A DNA stretch of 64,000 nucleotides. Origin: Parasedimentitalea psychrophila (GTDB taxonomy: Bacteria; Pseudomonadota; Alphaproteobacteria; Rhodobacterales; Rhodobacteraceae). Below, one piece after another: positions 18,039-25,395 of this stretch. Under the pieces are notes generated by a model that searched no databases, was not told where the DNA came from, and saw only the letters and a list, made by a program, of their open reading frames with translations. The translations under genes and the position numbers were made by a program. The stretch spans positions 1-64,000 of the forward strand of contig NZ_CP127247.1 in NCBI RefSeq assembly GCF_030285785.1. The letters are read 5' to 3'. Each line of letters opens with the position of its first letter. Position 1 is the stretch's first letter.

Positions 18039-18066
18039 ACGTGCAAGGTAGAAGGAGACACGGGGC

Positions 18067-18273
18067 ATGCCAAGCGGAACCGTGAAGTGGTTTAACACAA
18101 CGAAGGGCTTTGGGTTCATTGAGCCCGATGAGGGCGGCAAAGATGTGTTTGTGCACATCTCAGCGGTAGAGCGGTCAGGAATGACCGGGCTCGCAGACAA
18201 TCAGAAGATCGATTACGAACTTCTGGAAGGTCGCGACGGTCGCCAAATGGCCGGTGAGCTCAAATCCCTATAA
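18067..18273 (+). CDS. cold-shock protein, CspA family
   Basis: A 68-residue single cold-shock domain that binds single-stranded RNA/DNA. The RNA-binding motifs are clear: GTVKWFNTTKGFGFIEPDEGG (RNP1 KGFGFI) and KDVFVHISAVERSG (RNP2 VFVHIS). AAGGAGA precedes the ATG. The leader of about 200 bases upstream without another gene fits the family's long 5' untranslated regions. Confidence 0.96.
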   Translation: MPSGTVKWFNTTKGFGFIEPDEGGKDVFVHISAVERSGMTGLADNQKIDYELLEGRDGRQMAGELKSL

Positions 18274-18282
18274 TTTGAAACT

Positions 18283-18314
18283 CACTGCGCCCTGATTTTT
18301 GTCCGGGCGCAGTG
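18283..18314 (+). terminator. hairpin downstream of csp
   Basis: CACTGCGCCC - 12 nt - GGGCGCAGTG, a perfect 10-bp stem beginning 10 bases past the csp stop codon. It is followed by a 13-base C run (18320-18332) that abuts the IS3 remnant. Confidence 0.65.
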
Positions 18315-18332
18315 CAACGCCCCCCCCCCCCC

Positions 18333-18730
18333 TGTAATCTCCCCTAAAATTAGTGGTGATGGATTCGGCCGGTCGTCGCAACACACAGTGTAGATCTTTA
18401 AATTTGGAGGACTGTGTTGATGCGGAAACACATGCGAAGCATATGTGAGAGGGGTGCGTCTTTGATCGCTGAGATGAAGGACATGACGGATCAAAATAGC
18501 CGGCTAAAGAAAATGTATGCCGAGATGAGCATGCAAAACGAACTGCTGAAGGAAGCCCTTGGAAATAAGCGTTATGGCCGTCCACTGCCCGACAGGCGAA
18601 TGTTGGCATTCGCCGACAGGGTCAGAGGCGAGAGATGGCCATAAATGCAGTTGCGACGCCTGGGATCAGCATCGCGCTGGCTTGCCGAGCGTTCCAAATT
18701 AGTGAGACTTGCTATCGGTACAGTCCCATG
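18333..18730 (+). pseudogene. IS3-family element remnant, interrupted by IS256 and a 40-nt hairpin
   Basis: The left end TGTAATCTCCCC resembles the ends of the intact IS3 copy at 20837-22033. Residual orf[26 protein letters not shown] (18493-18567), nearly identical to orfA of the intact copy; the N-terminal half of orfA is largely deleted. Residual orfB after the hairpin: [33 protein letters not shown] (to about 18727), matching residues 9-40 of the intact orfB. The remnant stops at the IS256 insertion, and little IS3 sequence is recognisable beyond 20110. Confidence 0.85.
18582..18621 (+). repeat. 40-nt hairpin insertion, copy A (in IS3 remnant)
   Basis: 5' shoulder CCACTGCCCGACA, stem GGCGAATG - TTGG - CATTCGCC, 3' shoulder GACAGGG. 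Aligning the remnant to the intact IS3 copy shows 39-40 extra bases here. Without them, codons for VMAVQRREMA line up with [11 protein letters not shown] of intact orfB. The same architecture recurs at 19659 (B), 20454 (D) and 20707 (C). Confidence 0.8.
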
Positions 18731-18798
18731 GAGAGTGTCCGATCTTCTGTGTATGAGGAAATTGGCCCATGCTTCCAAACTATAGGAGCATGACGACA

Positions 18799-20050
18799 AT
18801 GACGATTTCCAAGGAACTATTGGACGAGCTGCTTAGCGGCGTTGAACGACCCGAGGATTTACTCGGCGACAAAGGCCTGGTGAAGGAACTCAAAGTCCGG
18901 CTGATTGAACGAATGCTGGGCGCGGAACTGACCGAGCATCTGGGCTATGAACCGCATGGCGAGCCTGCTAGCCAGCAGGCCAATCGACGCAATGGAGCGA
19001 CGCGCAAAGTGCTGAAGGGCAATGACGGGGCGGTGCCGATTGACATCCTGCGTGACAGGGACGGCAGTTTTGAGCCGGAACTGATCCGCAAAGGCCAGAC
19101 CCGGATCGACGGGATGGATGACAAGATCATCGGACTTTATGCGGCTGGACTGTCCACACGCGATATCCGCGCCCATCTGGAAGAGGTTTATGGCCTGCGG
19201 GTGTCTGCCGACCTTATCAGCCGCGTCACCGACGCTGTTCTGGCTGAGGTGTCGGACTGGCAGAACCGCGCTCTGGAGCCGATATATCCGATTGTTTTCC
19301 TTGATGCGCTCAGGGTCAAAATCCGAGATACGGAAAGCCGCCAGGTCAAAAACAAGGCCGTTTACGTAGCCCTTGGCGTCACCCCAGAAGGCGAACGTGA
19401 GGTTCTGGGCCTGTGGATTGCGGCCAACGAGGGGGCGAAATTCTGGCTCTCAATCATGAATAACCTGAAGAACAGGGGCCTGGAAGACATCCTGATCGCC
19501 GTCGTAGACGGCCTGAAGGGCTTCCCTGACGCGATCAACGCGGCCTTTCCCGACACCACTGTGCAAACCTGTATTGTGCACCTTGTGCGCCATTCCTTGA
19601 ATTTCTGCGGCTGGAAAGACCGCAAGAATGTGGCCAAAAGCCTGAAACGGGTTTACTCCCTTGCCTGGCAGGTGATGTTTACATCACCGAGAAGGGGCCA
19701 CGGATGACGCCGAGGCAGAGAAGGCCCTTGATGATTTTGAGGCCGAATGGGGCAACAAATACCCTTCAATCGCTCCAAGCTGGCGGCGCGCCTGGCAGGA
19801 GGTCATCCCGTTCTTTGCCTTCCCGCCAGCCGTGCGCAAGATCATCTATACGACGAATGCTATCGAGAGCTTGAACAGGGTGATCCGAAAAACCACAAAA
19901 ACCCGCGGCAGCTTTCCAACAGATGACGTGGCGACCAAGCTGATTTACTTGGCCATCCGCAATTTCGAAAAGACGGGACGGTGCGTCAGGGAGTGGGTTG
20001 CTGCCCGCAATCAGTTCGCTATTCTTTACCCGGAACGGTTCAACAGATGA
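18799..20050 (+). pseudogene. IS256-family transposase (Mutator type), frameshifted by a 37-40-nt hairpin
   Basis: Encodes a DDE transposase in two frames. Frame 1 runs from MTISKELLDELLSG to LKRVYS with catalytic aspartates in VFLDALRVKIRD and AVVDGLKGFPDA. The second frame resumes at ATDDAEAEKALDDFEAEW and carries the glutamate in TTNAIESLNRVIRK and the normal end ILYPERFNR. The break at 19659-19695 is a hairpin; deleting 37 bases gives one frame of 404 residues, the usual size for the family. Start at 18799 with AGGAG about 10 bases upstream; 18790 is the alternative. Confidence 0.9.
19659..19695 (+). repeat. hairpin insertion, copy B (in IS256 transposase)
   Basis: 5' shoulder CCTTGCCTGGCA, stem GGTGATG - TTTA - CATCACC, 3' shoulder GAGAAGG. 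It sits between codons for KRVYS and ATDDAEAEKAL. Removing 37 bases joins them in frame exactly where the IS256 family has a continuous sequence. The stem differs from copies A, C and D by paired (compensatory) changes. Confidence 0.85.
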
Positions 20051-20102
20051 CCCGTTTCAGCGGCATGGGCTGATGGTCATACACAGAGTTTCGGATACTC
20101 CC

Positions 20103-20387
20103 TCCCATGTTGATAACGTCCTATATGCGGAACGTTTGGCTGATTTGGCATCAGGTCATTGTCGTGTCGAGCGAACCCGGCACGGTTGAAGCATGTCTCA
20201 GTTTGGCGTTTTGGTCAACGAACGGTCTCTCCCATAACAAACACAGAGTACGCTTTTGCGGCTCTCACCGTCCTTAAGACGAGATCCTGTGACCGTTGAG
20301 CAGAAGGCCTAAACATTATCTACGAGGTCACTGGCTTAACGCCAACGCCTCCACGGCCCTTACAGAGAAAGGTCCTACTGCTGTCGA
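20103..20387. other. relic sequence between IS256 and the IS110 remnant
   Basis: Starts with the right TCCCATG target duplicate. Reading on from it gives no IS3 orfB similarity beyond a couple of residues. No intact coding frame, hairpin element or RNA gene is seen. It probably includes the 3' non-coding end of the IS110 element whose coding end is at 20388. Confidence 0.4.
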
Positions 20388-20453
20388 TCACCCCTCAAAG
20401 AAGGGGCGATATGGTTCGCCATGCTTGATGATCCCATGAACAGTACGGGCCAT

Positions 20454-20496
20454 CCACTGCCCGGCAGTGCATTGCGCAGCAATGTCACGAGAGGGT
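20454..20496 (+). repeat. 40-nt hairpin insertion, copy D (in IS110 remnant, opposite orientation)
   Basis: Read on the plus strand: shoulder CCACTGCCCGGCAG, stem TGCATTGC - GCA - GCAATGTCA (one bulged T), 3' shoulder CGAGAGGGT. The 5' shoulder is almost the same as copy A. The host gene runs on the minus strand, so this copy is inverted relative to it, unlike A, B and C. 43 bases stand where the family has one codon between IAA and MARTV, so the insert is 40 nt. Confidence 0.78.
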
Positions 20497-20706
20497 GGCG
20501 GCGATTGCGGTATACGCCTTGCGGCGCAGATGGGTGTTTTGGCGGTCTTTGGCGATGTAGCGCTCAAATTTGTCCCGGAAGCTGTTGGCGCGCTGCAGGA
20601 TGGCAACCTGTCCTGCCATCCAAAGGGTCCGGCGCATTCGTGCATTACCGTATTTTGACAGTTTGGTTTGCCCCCGGAATGTGCCGGACTGGATGGTCGC
20701 AAGATC

Positions 20707-20746
20707 CCTTTCGGCAGATTGCTTTGCAATCGCCTGTCGGGCGAGG
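20707..20746 (-). repeat. 40-nt hairpin insertion, copy C (in IS110 remnant)
   Basis: Read on the minus strand: shoulder CCTCGCCCGACA, stem GGCGATTGC - AAA - GCAATCTGCC (one bulged T), 3' shoulder GAAAGG. It separates FLKFCGM from DLATIQSGTFRG; deleting exactly 40 bases joins the two in frame. Confidence 0.85.
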
Positions 20747-20906
20747 CATGCCACAGAACTTCAGGAATTGCCGATGATGCCCGAAGCGGCGCAGGTCACC
20801 AGCTTCGGCCAGGATGGTCAGGGCGTTGATTGGTCCGGTAATCCCCCCCGAAACTAAGGGGATGTGGAAGTAGAATTTTCTCGGCAGAATGCATGAGGAG
20901 ATTTTG

Positions 20907-21170
20907 ATGAAGATGACGAGATATAGCGAACCCCAAATTCTTGCGATCCTACGCCAAGCCGAAGGCGGTGTGCCTGTAACGGAGCTGTGCCGCGAGCACG
21001 GGATGAGCAACGCGTCGTTCTACAAATGGCGATCAAAATACGGTGGTATGGACGCGTCGATGATCAGCCAAATGAAGGCGCTTGAAGACGAGAACCGGCG
21101 GCTGAAAAAGATGTATGCCGAGATGAGCATGCAAGCAGAATTACTGAAGGAAGCCCTGGGAAAAAAGTGA
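20907..21170 (+). CDS. IS3-family transposase OrfA
   Basis: 88 residues: an N-terminal helix-turn-helix ([42 protein letters not shown]) and a C-terminal leucine-zipper-like coiled coil ([20 protein letters not shown]). GAGGAG precedes the ATG at 20907. It ends in LGKK with the slippery A6G run (AAAAAAG, 21161-21167) just before TGA, the classical -1 frameshift site that makes the OrfAB fusion transposase. Confidence 0.93.
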   Translation: MKMTRYSEPQILAILRQAEGGVPVTELCREHGMSNASFYKWRSKYGGMDASMISQMKALEDENRRLKKMYAEMSMQAELLKEALGKK

Positions 21171-21994
21171 TCCGGCCAGCCTTACGACGGGGTCTGGCCG
21201 AGAAAGCGGTGGCGCGCCACGGTATCAGCATTGCGCTGGCCTGCCGCACGTTTGATGTCAGTGAGACGTGCTATCGTTACAGCCCGCTCTTGAGCGATGA
21301 GAACGAAGAGATTGCCGATCTGCTGGTTGGGCTGACGGCCGCACGGAAGACTTGGGGGTTTGGGCTATGTTTCCTGCATCTACGTAACGTGCAAGGTCAT
21401 TCGTGGAACCACAAAAGGGTTTACCGGATTTACTGCGAACTGGAACTGAACTTGCGGATCAAACCTCGGAAACGGTTAAAGCGGGACAAACCCGATGCGC
21501 TGGCAGTGCCGGACGCCCCGAACATGACCTGGTCGATGGACTTCATGGCGGATCGCCTCGGGGATGGTCGGGCGTTTCGGCTCTTGAACGTGCTGGATGA
21601 TTTTAACCGCGAGGGTTTGGGCATCGAGGTCGATTTTTCTTTGCCAGCCGAACGGGTTATTCGCAGCCTTAATCGGATCATTGAATGGCGTGGGAAACCA
21701 GGAACCATTCGGGTCGATAATGGGCCGGAGTACATCAGTGGTAAGCTGCTGGAATGGGCTGAGAAACAAGGTATTATCATCCAGTACATTCAACCCGGAA
21801 AGCCGCAGCAGAACGCTTACATCGAGCGCTATAATCGCACCGTCAGGCATGAATGGTTGGACCAACATATCATCGAAAACATAGAGGAGGCACAGGACTT
21901 TGCCACACAATGGCTATGGACTTACAATAATGACCGCCCGAATATGGGCCTCGGCGGCATCACACCCGCAATGAAACTGAAAATGGCCGCGTAA
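21167..21994 (+). CDS. IS3-family transposase OrfB
   Basis: 275 residues with an rve/DDE integrase core: first aspartate in [13 protein letters not shown], second in [11 protein letters not shown], glutamate in [18 protein letters not shown]. The -1 frame overlaps orfA by 4 bases, so it is expressed mostly as an OrfAB fusion. The sequence looks intact over its full length. The same protein family left the remnant at 18.3-18.7 kb. Confidence 0.93.
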   Translation: MIRPALRRGLAEKAVARHGISIALACRTFDVSETCYRYSPLLSDENEEIADLLVGLTAARKTWGFGLCFLHLRNVQGHSWNHKRVYRIYCELELNLRIKPRKRLKRDKPDALAVPDAPNMTWSMDFMADRLGDGRAFRLLNVLDDFNREGLGIEVDFSLPAERVIRSLNRIIEWRGKPGTIRVDNGPEYISGKLLEWAEKQGIIIQYIQPGKPQQNAYIERYNRTVRHEWLDQHIIENIEEAQDFATQWLWTYNNDRPNMGLGGITPAMKLKMAA

Positions 21995-22033
21995 ATTCTA
22001 CGACCGCCCCCTGTTAAAAATGGGGGGATTACC

Positions 22034-22406
22034 CATGATCTACCACGTGAACCCGACCGCGAGGTCAGTAGTTACACAAAGCACCTCGGACGGTTTGTTG
22101 ACCTCGGGGGCGCAATTGGTGGATTTAGAAAGCGCGTAAAGCCTGCGACAGGTCGGCTCAAAGATATGACCGTGTCCATCAAGTTTTACAAAAAGCAAAA
22201 TGCACAAATTGAAAAGCAACCGGATCCTCTAAGATCGAAGACCAGTGTCTGGAGTTGGAAGATTATTCCTCTAACGTCCCGGGACACAGGAAACCTCATC
22301 TTTTCCAAAATGCTCCCGCCGGAGGCATCCCACCCAAGGCCAGCTACCCAGCTGGGGAAGCTGCACCACATCCCCCCTTGTCATTTCCTGCAAAAACACC
22401 CCAATC
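22034..22406. other. gene-free stretch between the intact IS3 and the pqiA-like gene
   Basis: No coding region is supported. A short open frame from 22166 lacks similarity and codon bias. Around 22296-22340 the sequence CATCTTTTCCAAAATGCTCCC followed by GCCGGAGGC loosely resembles the CATCTGGC-AAAATATCCC intergenic repeat family and may be a diverged copy. Confidence 0.4.
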
Positions 22407-22889
22407 ATGCAGCACCTGCCCCACTGGAGCCTGCCCCAAATGATCCTCCGCCTCGCCACCCTGTCGCTGCTGATCCTCTACCCCGTGGCCTGGTTCGCGC
22501 CGCTGATGCGGGCCGGGCTGCTCCCCATCTTCGGCCTCAGCGAAATCTCAGTGGTCACCGGCCTGCAAAGCCTCTGGCGCAGCGACGTGATCCTCGCCCT
22601 TATCGTCACCAGTCTCGCCCTGTTCGCCCCCTACCTGAAAACCATCGGGCTGGCGCTGGTACAATGGGGCCTGCTGGATGCCCGCAGCCTGCCGATGCTG
22701 CATATCCTCGGCAAACTGGCGATGGCCGATGTCTTCCTGATCGCCCTCTACATCACCCTGGCCAAGGGCATTGGCTATGTCACCATCGAGGTCGCCTGGG
22801 GTCTCTACATGTTCACCGGTTGCATCCTCGCCTCCATCATCCTCGGCCTGATCACCGAGAGAACCCGCCGGTTCCGCCCCGGGGAATGA
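22407..22889 (+). CDS. paraquat-inducible protein A (PqiA) family membrane protein
   Basis: 160 residues with four hydrophobic segments (about 15-34, 60-80, 101-121, 128-150). The phrases LLPIFGLSEISVVTGLQSLW and GLLDARSLPMLHILGKLAMADVFLIALYI are the conserved PqiA domain pattern. PqiA proteins work with MCE-domain PqiB in envelope lipid transport; no mce gene is visible here. The start is uncertain (ATG at 22407 or 22440; neither has a clear ribosome site). Confidence 0.82.
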   Translation: MQHLPHWSLPQMILRLATLSLLILYPVAWFAPLMRAGLLPIFGLSEISVVTGLQSLWRSDVILALIVTSLALFAPYLKTIGLALVQWGLLDARSLPMLHILGKLAMADVFLIALYITLAKGIGYVTIEVAWGLYMFTGCILASIILGLITERTRRFRPGE

Positions 22890-23063
22890 AGGGCCCGTTT
22901 GCCTGAGCAGACGTCCCGGGGCTGCCGCCCTTCGGATCTGAAACCCTCCCTCCCCCCAGTCCGCCACCGCGCCGCGCAGCGGCGCCAGGCCCAAGCCTGC
23001 AAAGGCGCGGGAGACCACCGCTTGCGGCTTGAACAAACCCTGAACATGGGGCACAAAGCCCGG

Positions 23064-24428
23064 ATGGCCAAATCAAAAACCTTTTCCTGCTCCGCCTGCA
23101 ATGCCAGTTTCTCCAAATGGGCGGGACGCTGCGAAGGCTGTGGCGAATGGAACTCGCTGTCGCAAACCGCAGCCCTGTCGGCAGGGCCCGGCAAAAAGTC
23201 ACTGGGCAACAGCCGCGGCAGCACAATTGTGCTCAGCGATCTGGCGACAAATGAAACACCGCCCCCCCGCACCCTCTGCGGGGTGGCCGAGCTCGACCGG
23301 GTGCTGGGTGGCGGGCTGGTCTCCGGTTCGGCCATTTTGGTTGGCGGCGACCCCGGCATTGGCAAATCCACCCTGCTGTTGCAGGCCGCCGCACAGTTCG
23401 CCCGGACCGGGGTCAAGACCATCTATATCAGCGGCGAAGAAGCCACCGCCCAGATCCGCATGCGCGCCCAGAGGCTGGACCTGTCTCAGGCCCCGGTACA
23501 GCTGGCGGCGGAAACCAACCTGCGTGACATCCTCACCACGCTTGAGGCCGAGAAGCCGCAACTGGTGATTATCGATTCCATCCAGACCATGTGGGTCGAT
23601 AACATTGACAGCGCCCCAGGCTCGGTCAGCCAGGTGCGCGCCGCCGCACATGAATTGACCAGCTTTGCCAAACGCAACAATATCTCCATCATCATGGTGG
23701 GTCATGTCACCAAAGACGGCCAGATCGCCGGGCCGCGCATTATCGAACACATGGTCGACACCGTGCTCTACTTTGAGGGCGAACGCGGCCACCAATTCCG
23801 CATCCTGCGCGCCGTCAAGAACCGCTTTGGCCCAGCGGACGAGATCGGCGTGTTTGAAATGACCGGCCGAGGGCTGGCCGAGGTCACCAATCCCTCGGCG
23901 CTGTTCCTGTCCGAACGCGGCGAAGCCAGCCCCGGATCGGTGGTCTTTGCCGGCATCGAGGGCAGCCGCCCGGTGCTGGTGGAAATGCAGGCACTGGTCG
24001 CCCCATCCCCCCATTCGCAACCCCGCCGCACGGTGGTTGGCTGGGATGGTGGGCGGTTGGCAATGATTCTCGCGGTGCTCGAAGCCCGCTGCGGCATTCC
24101 CTTTGCCGGGCTGGATGTCTATCTCAACGTGGCAGGCGGCATGAAAATTTCCGAACCCGCCGCCGATCTGGCAGTGGCTGCGGCGCTGCTCAGCGCCCGC
24201 GAAGACACCGCATTGCCCGCTGATACCGTCATTTTCGGAGAAATCTCCCTATCTGGAGCCCTCAGACCGGCGCCGCAGACCGAAAACCGGTTGAAAGAGG
24301 CGCAAAAACTTGGTTTTACCGCCGCAATAGCTCCAAGCGGCGGCAAATCGGTCTCGATAAAAGGGATAGGTTTACGCCGAGTAACCGATTTAACAGGATT
24401 TGTTGGCGATTTCTTTGGGGCCGGCTAA
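23064..24428 (+). CDS. radA: DNA repair protein RadA
   Basis: A 454-residue RecA-related branch-migration ATPase for homologous recombination. The N-terminal zinc finger (FSCSACNASFSKWAGRCEGCGEW) has four cysteines. The Walker A motif is GGDPGIGKST, the RadA-specific motif is VKNRFGPADEIG, and the C-terminal third is the Lon-like domain (GLDVYLNVAGGMKISEPAADLAVAAALLSA). The start at 23064 (MAKSKTF) gives the standard length; earlier in-frame starts would add non-conserved residues. Confidence 0.96.
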   Translation: MAKSKTFSCSACNASFSKWAGRCEGCGEWNSLSQTAALSAGPGKKSLGNSRGSTIVLSDLATNETPPPRTLCGVAELDRVLGGGLVSGSAILVGGDPGIGKSTLLLQAAAQFARTGVKTIYISGEEATAQIRMRAQRLDLSQAPVQLAAETNLRDILTTLEAEKPQLVIIDSIQTMWVDNIDSAPGSVSQVRAAAHELTSFAKRNNISIIMVGHVTKDGQIAGPRIIEHMVDTVLYFEGERGHQFRILRAVKNRFGPADEIGVFEMTGRGLAEVTNPSALFLSERGEASPGSVVFAGIEGSRPVLVEMQALVAPSPHSQPRRTVVGWDGGRLAMILAVLEARCGIPFAGLDVYLNVAGGMKISEPAADLAVAAALLSAREDTALPADTVIFGEISLSGALRPAPQTENRLKEAQKLGFTAAIAPSGGKSVSIKGIGLRRVTDLTGFVGDFFGAG

Positions 24429-24470
24429 GGTCGCACAAAATACCAATCGCGAATTTAACGGGCGAGGGAC

Positions 24471-25025
24471 ATGGAAGGTTTTACAATAATTGACGGGGTT
24501 GTAGCCCTGATCATCGTAGTATCGGCATTGCTGGCCTATGCGCGCGGCTTTGCCCGCGAAGCCATGGCCATCGCCGGGTGGATTGCCGCCGCTGTGCTGG
24601 CCTTTGTCTTTGCGCCGCAAGCGGAACCGCTGATGGCCGAGATCCCGGTGCTTGGCGACTTTATCTCCGACAGTTGCGAATTGTCGATCATCACCGCCTT
24701 TGCCGCCGTGTTTGCACTGGCGCTGATCGTGGTCTCGTTTTTCACCCCGTTGTTCTCCTCACTAGTGCAGCGCTCGGCGATCGGTGGGCTGGATCAGGGC
24801 GCTGGCTTTTTCTTTGGCGTGTTGCGCGGCATTCTTTTGGTGGCCATCGGCTTCTTTCTCTACGATGTGGTGATGACCGGCCAGGCGTTTACAATGGTTG
24901 ACGAAAGCCGCTCGGCAGTGGTGTTCGAGAGCATGATCGGCAAGATCGAAGCGCGCGATCCCGAGCAGGCTCTGGGCTGGGTTACCCAACAATACGAATC
25001 CCTGATCGGCAATTGCCGGAAGTAG
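24471..25025 (+). CDS. CvpA family membrane protein
   Basis: 184 residues with four hydrophobic segments and the opening FTIIDGVVALIIVVSALLAYARGFAREAM, which is diagnostic for CvpA (colicin V production) proteins. These inner-membrane proteins affect envelope homeostasis, mechanism unknown. It lies between radA and purF, a common alphaproteobacterial order, and ends at a strong terminator. Confidence 0.92.
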   Translation: MEGFTIIDGVVALIIVVSALLAYARGFAREAMAIAGWIAAAVLAFVFAPQAEPLMAEIPVLGDFISDSCELSIITAFAAVFALALIVVSFFTPLFSSLVQRSAIGGLDQGAGFFFGVLRGILLVAIGFFLYDVVMTGQAFTMVDESRSAVVFESMIGKIEARDPEQALGWVTQQYESLIGNCRK

Positions 25026-25047
25026 GCCTTCGAAAGAGACAGCGACA

Positions 25048-25071
25048 GGGCGCCCAGTGGGCGCCCTTTTT
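25048..25071 (+). terminator. rho-independent terminator after cvpA
   Basis: GGGCGCCC - AGT - GGGCGCCC followed by TTTTT; a perfect 8-bp GC stem starting 23 bases past the stop codon. Confidence 0.92.
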
Positions 25072-25122
25072 CGTGCGGACACCTTATTTTCACCGCAATT
25101 TCGTGCCGCAACAGACCAAAAG

Positions 25123-25156
25123 TTAACATCAAGTTACAGCGTTAACCTTTTATTAA
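25123..25156 (+). promoter_or_regulatory. tandem CtrA-like boxes upstream of a Hint-domain gene
   Basis: TTAACCTTTTATTAA (25142-25156) matches the full CtrA site TTAA-N7-TTAA. TTAACATCAAGTTAC (25123-25137) matches at 7 of 8 conserved bases, 19 bp upstream. Two more GTTAAC sites follow at about 25215 and 25246. The rest of the 25072-25395 leader holds no gene. CtrA control is inferred from motif only. Confidence 0.5.
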
Positions 25157-25395
25157 TGAAGAAGAATCAATGGATTCCTCAAATTTCGGCGGCTCGGCCC
25201 ACACGGGTCAAAGGTTAACAAATTCCACCTCAGCGGATCAATTCGTTAACAATCCACGGCAAAAAAGCCTCTTTATCCATGAAAAAGAAACCAAAACAGC
25301 AATCGGCCCCATCTGCGCCTCATTTAGGGCCAAATTCACTGGCCATGTAGCCACAGACAGAACGTCAGGTACTCTCGACCAGAAGGAACGACATC

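Larger units (their letters stand above)
18731..20102 (+). mobile_element. IS256-family insertion sequence with target duplication
   Basis: 1372 bp. The imperfect terminal inverted repeats match at 21 of 26 positions: 18731-18756 starts GAGAGTGTCCGA, and the reverse complement of 20077-20102 starts GGGAGTATCCGA; both end CTGTGTATGA. A 7-bp direct repeat TCCCATG flanks the element (18724-18730 and 20103-20109). It is inserted in the orfB remnant of an IS3 element. One transposase gene inside, broken by a hairpin insertion. Confidence 0.9.
20388..20836 (-). pseudogene. IS110-family transposase C-terminal remnant with two hairpin insertions
   Basis: Three collinear pieces in different frames on the minus strand: TGPINALTILAEAGDLRRFGHHRQFLKFCGM (to about 20747); DLATIQSGTFRGQTKLSKYGNARMRR and onward to KAYTAIAA (20706 to about 20497); and MARTVHGIIKHGEPYRPFFEG ending at 20388. 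Together they are the transposase_20 C-terminal domain of IS110/IS116/IS902. Both frame breaks coincide with 40-nt hairpin insertions (C and D), and removing them gives one continuous frame. The N-terminal half is missing: the region beyond the intact IS3 shows no IS110 sequence, so the gene was truncated, not just split. Confidence 0.85.
20837..22033 (+). mobile_element. intact IS3-family insertion sequence
   Basis: About 1.2 kb with 12-bp terminal inverted repeats GGTAATCCCCCC (20837-20848) and GGGGGGATTACC (22022-22033). It contains overlapping orfA and orfB with the frameshift signal expected of the family. No target duplication is evident, and the flanks are unrelated (IS110 remnant on the left, unassigned DNA on the right), which suggests a rearrangement after insertion. 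It has no hairpin insertion, unlike the three damaged elements beside it. Confidence 0.88.

Noticed and set aside
18414-18460. A possible fifth hairpin element (CACATGC-GAA-GCATATGTG then GAGAGGGGT) in the IS3 remnant
   Set aside because: The 3' shoulder fits, but the 5' shoulder does not, and the sequence can equally be degenerate orfA; alignment to the intact copy is too uncertain.
22166-22906. Long open frame overlapping the pqiA-like gene
   Set aside because: Proline/histidine-rich translation in a wrong frame of the PqiA gene; its 5' part has no recognisable domain.
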